Assembly (NCBI RefSeq): GCF_033118175.1
Contig: NC_083698.1
Span: 67,177,001 to 67,241,000, forward strand
Direction of reading: 5' to 3'
Length of the DNA stretch: 64,000 bases
Origin: Dama dama
Taxonomy: Eukaryota > Chordata > Mammalia > Artiodactyla > Cervidae
Positions 34,676-43,154 of this stretch are shown piece after piece. The position numbers were made by a program, and so were the translations under genes. Each line of letters starts with the position of its first letter. Position 1 is the first letter of the stretch. The notes under the pieces were generated by a model. That model searched no databases. It was not told the origin of the DNA and was given only the letters and a program-made list of their open reading frames with translations.

Positions 34676-35030
34676 TCTGTTCCCCTTGCATTCCTCAAAC
34701 CTTCCCTGGTTTTCTCTTGCTTTTGCTCTTCTCATCTTCTCAATCTGAACATCCTTCCTGTCTCTGGCCCAGTTTTAGTCTTCACCTGTGTATTTGTATC
34801 TAACAAATACATAATGTTCACAATATGCCAGGCACTGTGCTTATCAGTTTCTTTAACTCATTTAACCTTATACCAACTCTAAGACACAATTACTGTTATT
34901 ATCCCCATTTTAAAAATGGGAAAACTGAGGTGCAGAGTTAATCTCTCTGCTGTTTGTTCAAATACTATCCAAATTTTGAGCCTCAGATTAAATGCCATGT
35001 CCAGAAAGCATTCCCTATAATTCTGAAATG
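34676..35030 (+). mobile_element. L2 LINE continuation, split by a MIR
   Basis: 'ctgttccccttgcattcc...catccttcctgtctctgg' and, beyond the MIR, 'ttgagcctcagattaaatgccatgtccagaaagcattccctat' resemble consecutive parts of the L2 3' region. Confidence 0.42.
34795..34950 (-). mobile_element. MIR SINE, antisense
   Basis: 'cacaatatgccaggcactgtgcttatcag', 'tttaactcatttaacc', 'ttattatccccattttaaaaatgggaaaactgaggtgcagagtt' is a well-preserved antisense MIR. Confidence 0.7.
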
Positions 35031-35109
35031 AAATAACAAGAATAATAAGGTGAAAGAAGAGGATATGAAGGAGAAGGAGGAGAATTTTCTTTTAAAAAAA
35101 TGATAACTG

Positions 35110-35295
35110 AATGCCAGGCTTTCTGTTTAGCATTTAACTTGAATTGAATATTTCAATACTTACCACAAAGCTACAAAATTATCCCAACTTTTCAAGTAAG
35201 GAAACAGGCTCAGAGAGGTTAAGTGCCTTATTCAAAGTCAAACTGGTTTCTAAGTGGCAGAACAGGGATATGTCCCTGCCTTTGGGATGCCCATC
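35110..35295 (-). mobile_element. MIR SINE, antisense
   Basis: 'ttcaagtaaggaaacaggctcagagaggttaagtgccttattcaaagtcaaactggtttctaagtggcagaacagggat' is a clear antisense MIR core and 3' part. Confidence 0.7.
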
Positions 35296-35479
35296 ATTTC
35301 CCACTGTCTGGTATATTCTATATAGAGTGCACATATCTGATATTGTGTGTGTATATTTATCTCCCTGTGCTTGATTGCATTGTTGTTTGCAATTATTTGC
35401 TGCCCTCACTGCAAGAGGATCAGAAATCCCAGATTGTGGCCATATGCAGTGCTTCCCTGTGGGAGAACGTTCATGCCCC

Positions 35480-35770
35480 TTTCCCAATAGGCTTGGCAAC
35501 ATGACTTGCTTTGGCCAATGAGATAGGAACACAACCTTTAATGGCCATCTTTTGCCTTTTTCTTTCCCAGTTTCCTTTCTCCTTTTACCACTGACATGTA
35601 AATGGTATGCTCCTGACAAAGGCTGCTGCTTCAGGCTGAGTTCCAGAAAGAAATGAACATGATAGCTGATCTTCAGGTGATATGAGCATAAGTGAGAATA
35701 AATCTTTGTTGTCCCACTGAGACTTGGGGATCATTTGTTATAAAAGCACAACGTATCGAAAGCTGACTGA
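35480..35770 (+). mobile_element. MLT1-type MaLR LTR
   Basis: 'ggcaacatgacttgctttggccaatgagataggaacac' near 35492 and the end 'gagacttggggatcatttgttataaaagcacaacgtatcgaaagctgactgata' are MLT1 landmarks, with a typical 'agaataaatctttgttgt' in between. Confidence 0.62.
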
Positions 35771-36000
35771 TAAACTCCTCTTTTAGATGATAAGCATTTT
35801 GAGTGTAAAATATCTGATTCATCTTTGTATCCTCCTGTACCACTCCCCATATAAACATCCATACCCAATGCAGGCTTTCATTTAGAAGTCTCTCAATGTT
35901 GAGTAAATGAATCTAATAAATAACTGAAAAAATATAGGAACAACAACAACAAAACCAAATGTCTGCCTTCTAGGAACAAAAATGAAAAACCAAATGCTTT

Positions 36001-36057
36001 CCTCCTTCCTTCCTTCCTTCTTTCCTTTTTTTCCCTTCTTTCCTTTCTTTCTTTCCC
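36001..36057. repeat. CCTT/CTTT pyrimidine microsatellite
   Basis: Imperfect (CCTT)n grading into CTTT and T runs. A purine tract on the other strand. Confidence 0.92.
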
Positions 36058-36285
36058 AATACTGAACAACCTGCAACTTCTGCCATACCTAGTATTTACC
36101 CAGTGGAACTGGTCTCTAGAATTAGGTGGCATATTCAAGCAGGAGGCATGTCAATTCTGACTCCTGATTTACATCACTATCAATAGCTCTATGAGAGAAT
36201 ATCCCTGCTCAGAGCCCAGAGAGCCCAAACAGTGCCCAGACACAGAACGTGCAGCCAAATATTTGATGGTATTTCTTGGATTCAT

Positions 36286-36498
36286 GGGCTTCCCTAGTGG
36301 CTCAGATGGTAAAGAATATGCTTGCAATGTGGGACATCCAGGTTCAATGCCTGGGTCAGGAAGATCCCCTGGAGAAGGGACTGGCTGCTTACTCCAATAT
36401 TCTTGCCTGGAGAATTCCATGGACAGAGAAACCTGGAGGGCTACAGTCCATGGGATCGCAAAGAGTCAGACATGACTGAGTGACTAACACTTTCACAC
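36286..36498 (+). mobile_element. Bov-tA SINE, complete with target duplications
   Basis: Complete 213-bp element: 'gggcttccctagtggctcagatggtaaagaatatgc' head, box B-like 'aggttcaatgcc', body through 'agagtcagacatgactgagtgactaacactttcaca'. Perfect 14-bp target duplications TTTCTTGGATTCAT occur at 36272-36285 and 36499-36512. Confidence 0.96.
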
Positions 36499-36798
36499 TT
36501 TCTTGGATTCATAGATTGATATTCAAAATTCCAGAGAAACTGTGTCTCCTTTGTGAAAATTTTTAGCTTAATCAGTACTTCTTGACACTTTGCCACCACT
36601 TATTACATAATTTAGGCAAATCTGAGATTGTTCCCCCAGAGGAGTAACTCAAATTTAAATACAATTCCAAATCTACATAAATCTGCGAATCACTCTGAAA
36701 TTGTGACTTGTTTAACAAAAGCAAATAAATAGCAAAAACAAAGTAGCTCTCTATTTATTCAACATGCATAGCTGACACTGTAGGGAAATGAATTCAGG

Positions 36799-37053
36799 AT
36801 GCTAACACTGAAGTTACAATACTTTGGCCACCTGATGCAAAGAACTGACTCATTGGAAAAGACCCTGATGCTGGGAAAGATTGAAGGCAGGAGCAGAAGG
36901 GGACGACAGAGGATGAGATGGTTGGATGTCATCACCGACTCAATGGACATGAGTTTGAGCAAGCTGTGGGAGTTGGTGATGGACAGGGAAGCCTGGCGTG
37001 CTGCAGTCAGTGGGGACGCAAAGAGCTGAACATGACTGATGATGGAACTGAAC
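36799..37053 (+). mobile_element. BovB LINE 3' tail
   Basis: 255 bp from 'atgctaacactgaagttacaatactttggccacctgatgc' to the 3' end 'gatggaactgaac'. Perfect 10-bp duplications TGAATTCAGG lie at 36789-36798 and 37054-37063. A 76-codon open frame at 36799-37029 is a remnant of the BovB C-terminus. Confidence 0.95.
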
Positions 37054-37306
37054 TGAATTCAGGCTTCATTTCTTTGCTGTTGTATCCACACATTCACTTG
37101 ACTTGGCTGATAAGTGAAAAGGACAGATATTCAGAGTTCTTTTAAATTTCCTTCACTTTCAAGTCCAAAGCATTTGTTATATCAGCAATAAAAAGTAATT
37201 TTATGAATTTGGAAGTTAACAAATTATCTCAGAAAACTTTAATTCTTAAAACTCTCATGATCTGAAATATCAATGAAACAAAACTTTTAAGCCCATTTTT
37301 ACCACC

Positions 37307-37760
37307 TTGTTGCTGTTCACTTGTTATGTCTGACTCTTCACAGCCCCCATAGACTGCAGCACACCAGACTTCTCTGTCCTCTACTATCTCCTAGAGATTG
37401 CTCAAACTCATGTCCATGGAGTCAGTGATGCTGTCTCATCCTTGGTTGTCCCCTTCTTCTCATGCCTTCAATCTTCCCAGCATCAAGGTCTTTTCCAATG
37501 AGTTGGCTCTTTGCATCAGGTGGCAAAAGTACTGGAGCTTCAGCTTCAGCATCAGTCCTTCCAATGAATATTCATAACAGATTTCCTTTAAGATTGACTA
37601 GTTTGTAGTCCAAGGAACTCTCTTTGTAGTCCAAGGAACTCTCAAGAGTCTTCTCCAGCACCATAATTCAAAGGCATCAATGCCTTGGGGCTCAGCCTTC
37701 TTTATGGTCCAACTCTCACATCCATATACGACTACTGAAAAAAGCATTACTTTGACCCTT
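37307..37760 (-). mobile_element. BovB LINE 3' fragment, antisense (left arm of inverted pair)
   Basis: Reverse-complemented BovB tail: 'tgtctgactcttcac', 'ctcatgtccatggagtcagtgatgc', 'catcaaggtcttttccaatgag', 'ccaactctcacatccatatacgac'. It contains an internal 21-bp tandem duplication (37602-37643) and fades out after about 37760. Confidence 0.92.
37602..37643 (+). repeat. perfect 21-bp tandem duplication
   Basis: The 21-mer at 37602-37622 (TTTGTAGTCC...CTCTC) is repeated exactly at 37623-37643, within the antisense BovB fragment. Probably a recent slippage event. Confidence 0.96.
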
Positions 37761-37879
37761 CTACCACCCATGAGGGTTTTCAAGGTTTTTGTGATGCTTT
37801 CTTTGCTCCCATTTTTGACAAATATCCTATAAATTGGTCATGATTAAGGCCAAATGGTCATGATTAAGATCAAAGCTTA

Positions 37880-38282
37880 TAAAGAAAGCTGAACACCCAA
37901 GAATTGATGCTTTTGAACTGTGGTGTTGGAGAAGACTCTTGAGAGTCCCTTGGACTGCAAGGAGATCAAACCAGTCAATCCTAAAGGAAATCAGTCATAA
38001 ATGTTCACTGGAAGGACTGATGCTGAAGCTTAAACTCCAATACTTTGGCCACCTGATATGAAGAACTAACTCATTGGAAAAGACCCTGATGCTGGGAAAG
38101 ATTGAAGGTGGGAGGAGAAGGGGATGACAGAGGATGAGAGGGTTGGATGGCATCACCGACTCGATGGACATGAGCTTGAGTAAGCTCCGGGAGTTGGTGA
38201 TGGACAGGGAAGCCTGGCGTGCTGTAGTACATGGGGTTGCAAAGAGTCAGACATGACTGAGTAACTGAACTGACTAACTGAA
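37880..38282 (+). mobile_element. BovB LINE 3' fragment (right arm of inverted pair)
   Basis: Sense BovB from 'aagaaagctgaacacccaagaattgatgcttttgaactgtggtg' to the 3' end 'gacatgactgagtaactgaactgac'. It covers the same BovB segment as 37307-37760 in the opposite direction. The short spacer holds a 20-bp-period duplication of TGGTCATGATTAAG (37835-37848 and 37855-37868). Confidence 0.93.
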
Positions 38283-40140
38283 CACCAAATGAAAAAAGGT
38301 TAGAAATCTTGATTACATTCTCTATCTTAACATAGAATTATCCTGGCTTGCAAAGTTCACAGCAGAGTCTCCATTAATGAATGAAAAAATGAAGATGATA
38401 TGCAAACTTTTCCTTGGATTTCACTAAGGCTATTGAAACGCCTTCCCCACTCCCTGCCCCATACTAGAAAATAACCAATCTTTTGCAAGATTTTTACAAA
38501 AACCTTTTTATACAGAAAAGCTTTTTGCAAGTTTTTACATATACTTTTTTAGACATTTAGACCAAAGTTCTCAGATGTTTTACAAGTCTTACAAGTGCAT
38601 ACAAGATTTTTGCTAAACTATGGAGGTAAGCAGCATTTGACTCACACGTCATAAACTGATGCCTCTACTATATCACTAAGTACATTCATTAAATGCTAGC
38701 TTCTCCTCTTTGTTCTGAAAAAATTTTTAAGAACTATAATTATTGGTTATTGTTATTATTAATAACTCCTGAACAGACAGTCCTTGGTCATTATGTGCCT
38801 ATATATATATTTAACATATAAGTTTCTTTTAATGTTCTCTGTTTAATTTGCTTTTCCTATATTTCACGATCCCTTTCTCTATTCAAGTTGAAGCAGGTTT
38901 GGGTTTATAGTCAGCAAGTTGTGACATATTGTTTTATAATTATAACTGTCCCTCTTACTGACACTCAGCTAGAACCCCTGGAACTAACCTTATTAAGCAC
39001 AGTGTTGTTAATTCCAATGTATTTATTAAGAATCTCTAGTAGGTGTCTGCTCTGGGAATTCCTCCTAAGGCATTTTGAACAGAGCCAAAATTAATCTGAC
39101 AGAAATACTAAAAGAAGACCTGTTTTCACTGTCCCTTCCACGCAGAAATGCCAAGCCCCACCAGTCAGGGACAGCCTTGATCCTTGTTGCGATGATATAT
39201 GGAGCCAGAACTACAACAGCAAGCTGGTACCACATCTGTCCACCAAGACTTTGGTTATAGAAAGGGGGCTTGGCTCCATCAAGATATTAACTTGGCACTT
39301 TTCATCTTCATTCAAATGCCTTTGGCAGGGAAGAAACTCTGAACCAACCCTGAATAATAAAACGGTAATAAAAATGAGAATCATTATCATTGGAGTCTCT
39401 GGATTTGATTCTCAGCAAAGAAAATGCAAAGAAAGTGCCTTTGAGGAAGAGCCAACATTCCGAGCTCTACCTCTGTCCTCCTCCCACCACCCCCCTCATC
39501 AATTCTTTGATGTTCATGGGGAAAATCCTTTATAGGGGCCAGATCCTCTCCTATTGCATTCCCTTCAAGCCCTTAAAACAAGAGCAAGCTCTTTCATTTG
39601 CGTGGTGCTCTTGGCTTACAAACTGTTTCCACATCCTCGGCCCCACCTCTGCAGTCCACTAGAGGAAAAGAAGCCTCTGTGTTCTCAGGAGGTACACTCA
39701 GCTCAAGTCCCTACCCCAGCCACCTTGCCTAAGGTTAAGCAGGTCCACGTTCCCAATAAGCCTGTGTAAGTTGTAATTTCCTTAGCAGTTACTGGGCAGT
39801 ATATACCTCTCACGCAGGTTTCTCTGACCTGACAGCTTGACTGGCAAGTGGCAGAAGCAGGGAGGATCCTGAGGGCTAAAGGAACAAGCCACGCGTGCCC
39901 GGGGCCAGGGCCTTTCTGCCATGGCTTCTGTGTTTTGCACACCTGCTGGCTCATGTTTCCGAAGGCAGTTGACATCTGCTGACCAAAAGTCTACCTGAGC
40001 CTGGAAGAAGAGGAGGCTGAAGTCTCTCCATTTCTATTCATAGATTTCAACATCTGTAACCCATAAACAACAAGGAGTAATGGGATTTGGGCCTCATGGT
40101 TCCAGCAGTCTTCCCTGCTTACTTGTGACCTGATTCGTCT
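38283..40140. other. no recognised feature
   Basis: About 1.9 kb, AT-rich to 39000 and more balanced after. No exon or repeat family identified. Open frames at 39251-39769 have no domain content. Confidence 0.45.
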
Positions 40141-40144
40141 TGTA

Positions 40145-40385
40145 GTTCTTTCTATGAATTCTCTTTTATTGAAAAACTGAATGTCTTACAAAATAAAAAT
40201 ATAAAAGTACAAAGTTGTATACAAGGAAGAAAAAAAAGTACACCTCTCTTCCACCCAAATTCCCTCATGCATTCTGTCAGAAGTGATAACTGTTAACGGT
40301 TACTTGTGTATTCTTCCAGGACTCTCTATACATATACAAGAACTACAACTATACATATACTACTCCATACATATCCGTATATATG
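40145..40385. mobile_element. possible L1M 3' UTR fragment
   Basis: 'cattctgtcagaagtgataactgttaacggttacttgtgtattcttccaggactctctatacatatac' matches the 'aaccactgttaac...gtgtatccttccag' landmark of L1M 3' ends. Confidence 0.42.
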
Positions 40386-40447
40386 TGTAAATTAAATTTC
40401 TCAAAGAGTGAAATAAACCCACATCAATATAAAACCAGAAAAAAGGG

Positions 40448-40635
40448 ACTTGCCTGGTGGTCCAGTGGCTAGGACTCCATGCTCCCAATGAAGGGGGCCC
40501 AGGTTCAATCTCTGGTCAGGGAACTAGATCTCACATGCCACAACTAAAGATCCTGCATGCCACAACGAAGATCAAAGATCCCATGTACTGCAATTAAGAC
40601 CCAGTGCAGCCAAATAAATAAATTCAGTAAATAAA
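40448..40635 (+). mobile_element. CHR-type tRNA-derived SINE
   Basis: 'gggacttgcctggtggtccagtggctaggactccatgctcccaatg' is the tRNA-Glu-derived head, 'ggttcaatctctggtcagggaactagatc' contains box B, and the body ends in 'gccaaataaataaat'. An older family than Bov-tA. Confidence 0.9.
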
Positions 40636-40691
40636 CAGTTTAAGATAAGAAGGAGAGAGTGCTAGACTATTCAGTATCACTCAGAGGACAT

Positions 40692-40849
40692 GTTATTATT
40701 GTTTAGTTGCTCAGTCATGCCAAACTCTTTGCAACCCCATGGACTACAGCATGCCAGACTTCCCTGTCCTTCACCATCTCCCAGAATTTGCTCAAACTCA
40801 TGTCCATTGAGTCAGTGATGCCATCCAACCCTTTCATCCTCTGTTGCCA
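40692..40849 (-). mobile_element. BovB LINE 3' tail, antisense
   Basis: 'gtttagttgctcagtcatgccaaactctttgcaaccccatggactacagcatgcc' to 'ccatccaaccctttcatcctctgttg', truncated there. Confidence 0.9.
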
Positions 40850-41337
40850 CCTATGGACCAAATTCTTCATCAGTTTAAAGACATTCATATCACTCATACG
40901 TTAAAGCTTTTCAGACGATAAGTTAAATATACATTAAGCGCTTTTTCTTTTCTTGGTAAGGCTAACAACCAAACTGAATAATCTTTCCTTATTAATGTAA
41001 CTCCTTCCCTCCAAGGGAGCTGGTATCAATCAACTTTTAAAACTTAACAAATACTTCATTTCTGATAACATACTGGCTCCTTGTAAGTTGGTTGTTGAGC
41101 CTTTGCTTAGAAAACAAAGCTCTTTTGCATATTGAATAGGAGGGCTACTGAGAAGCATCCCTTTAGCCTCACGCAGTGTTCTACTTTGCTTCTAGCTAGC
41201 CAAGTCCTACAGGAATTTCTAATGGCAGAAATCATAGCCTTTACAAGTTAGCTTGTGTCTACTGGAAAAGACTCTTGGACCAAACAAACACTGGACAATA
41301 CTACTGAGTCCTAACAATACTAACAGTTAATATTAAC

Positions 41338-41955
41338 TTCAGTTAGTTCAGTCACTCAGTCATGTCCAATTCCTTGCGACCCGGTGGACTGCAGCACGTC
41401 AGGCTTCCCTGTCCATCACAAATGCCCAGAGATTGCTCAAACTCATGTCCATTGAGTTGGTGATACCATCCAACCATCTCATCCTCTGTTATCCCCTTCT
41501 CCTTCAATCTTTCCCAGCATCAGGGTCTTTTCCAATAAGTCAGTTCCTCACATCAGGTGGCCAAAGTACTGGAGCTTCAGCTTCAGCATCAGTCCTTCCA
41601 ATGAATATTCAGGACTGATTTCCTTTAGAATTGACTGGTTTGATCTCCTTGCCATCCAATGAACTCTCAAGAGTCTTCTCCAACACCACAGTTCAAAAGC
41701 ATCAATTCTTTGGTGCTCAGCTTTCTTTATAGTCCAACTCTCACATCCATACATGACTACTGGAAAAACCATAGCTTTGACTAGACAGACCTTTGTAGGC
41801 AAAGTAATGTCTCTGCTTTTTAATATGCTGTCTAGGTTGGTCAGAGCTTTACTTCCAAGGAACAAACTTCTCTTTAATTTCATGGCTGCAGTCACCAACT
41901 ACCGTGATTTTGGATCCCAAGAAAATAAAGTCTGTCACAGTTTCCCTATTTACTT
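41338..41955 (-). mobile_element. BovB LINE 3' fragment, antisense, with open C-terminal frame
   Basis: 618 bp of reverse-complemented BovB from the tail (41338) to '...catggctgcagtcaccaac'. The minus-strand frame 41548-41898 stays open for 116 codons and encodes part of the region downstream of the reverse transcriptase (motifs YGCESWT, FELWCWRRLLR, LQYFGHLM are readable). It has no start context and is a truncated copy, not a gene. Confidence 0.94.
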
Positions 41956-42039
41956 AGAACCTCTCTGTTCCAGCCTCTACCCTAAAATTGCATGTACATA
42001 TACATGTACCCTCTGTCCCCTTCAGGTAGGTATGTCTAG

Positions 42040-42165
42040 TAGTCATGTTTTATAGATGATGAAAACAGGTCTCAGAAAGGTTAAGCAAACTGGCCCAGGA
42101 GCACAGCTTTGCTGCAATAAATGGCAGGGAGGGAATGTTTGGGTTCCACAGCCTGTGCCCATAAC
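42040..42165 (-). mobile_element. MIR SINE fragment, antisense
   Basis: 'gttttatagatgatgaaaacaggtctcagaaaggttaagcaaactggcccaggagcacagc' is antisense MIR. Confidence 0.65.
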
Positions 42166-42177
42166 CCCTTGGATCAC

Positions 42178-42610
42178 TAAAGCTATCCCTCACTTTTCGA
42201 AAGTTCACGTTATACCACTAAAGACATTTTACGGAAGACTTACATTAGTACTTATTGTTGATAACAGAAAGAAATCTGAAGAGGATTTTTGCTTTTCTAA
42301 GAACAAGTGACAAGTGAAAACAGCGGGGACCATTTGTTTTGCGGTGAGTGGTTACAGAGGCAGCACCCGGCACAGTGAGGGCAGCACCGCCAAGCTCCAT
42401 CCCCAGAAGCTCTCTCAGCATCAGGCTGCCTTCACTTTGAACGGCGTCTGTGAGCATCTGGGCTGTATCTCCCTTTATTCTGTGTACCCATTATCAAGAA
42501 GTGTCCTAATGTAACTGCTTCTTCGCTTTATGCCATTTCACCTTAGGAGAGTTTTCGCAGGACGGCCCTTCTTTCAGATATCAGGGGAGTCCTGCATATC
42601 ATACCAGCTT
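42178..42610. repeat. unidentified ancient repeat-like block with retained CpGs
   Basis: Starts 'ctatccctcacttttcgaaagttcacgttataccac' and ends 'ttcgctttatgccatttcacc...ttcgcaggacggcccttctttcagatatcaggggagtcctgc'. The two edges carry loosely similar 'ttcacgttataccac' and 'ttcgctttatgccat' segments in the same direction. I believe it is a dispersed mammalian repeat but cannot name the family. Confidence 0.38.
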
Positions 42611-42639
42611 TCAAGTGACACTTGATTCCCACTCACTGC

Positions 42640-42870
42640 ATTCACCAACTTCCTCAGCAATCCCTCATGCTGTTTAATGCACACCATTCCACCTGTAAGG
42701 AATGCTTTCCTTTCTCCTCCAGCAAGGCTGACCTGGAGGTCCTCAGGCAATCCTCTGACACCTGTTCTTAGATCTTAACAGATGTCTCTGGGTATGAATT
42801 TTTACATCTGGCATCTTTTTGTATTTATTATAATAACCTGTAATTTGTACATGGTTGAAAGACCTTCCTT
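42640..42870 (+). mobile_element. possible L2 fragment
   Basis: 'ggaatgctttcctttctcctcc...tcctcaggcaatcc' then 'tttttgtatttattataataacctgtaatttgtac' follow L2 3' order only loosely. Confidence 0.35.
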
Positions 42871-42953
42871 GCTGTGTAATGCCAATCCTGTCTCAGTGAA
42901 TTCGTGCCATCAGAGAGAGGTGTGCCCTTTAATATGAAGGGTTAACCAGAGAT

Positions 42954-43142
42954 GGGCTTCCCTCATAGCTCAGTTGGTAAAGAATCTGCTTGCAATGCAG
43001 GAGACCTGGGTTCGACCCCTGGGTTAGAAAGAACCCCGGAGAAGGGAAAGGCCACCCACTCCAGTATTCTATCCTGGAGAATTCTATTGACTGTATAGTT
43101 CATGGGGTTACAAAGAGTTGGACACGACTGAGAGACTTTCAC
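42954..43142 (+). mobile_element. Bov-tA SINE with well-kept pol III boxes
   Basis: 189 bp, flanked by perfect 12-bp duplications TTAACCAGAGAT (42942-42953; 43143-43154). Box A TAGCTCAGTTGG sits at 42966-42977 and box B GGTTCGACCCC at 43009-43019, the best pair in the window. The body has the 'ctattgactgtatagttcatgg' variant seen also at 51354-51552. Confidence 0.96.
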
Positions 43143-43154
43143 TTAACCAGAGAT

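Noticed and set aside
36169..36479. Open frames on both strands around 36.2-36.5 kb
   Set aside because: They coincide with the Bov-tA at 36286-36498 and its flank.
42966..43019. Possible functional tRNA gene (box A and box B present)
   Set aside because: It is the head of a Bov-tA SINE, without a closed acceptor stem, and is followed by BovB-derived body and target duplication.
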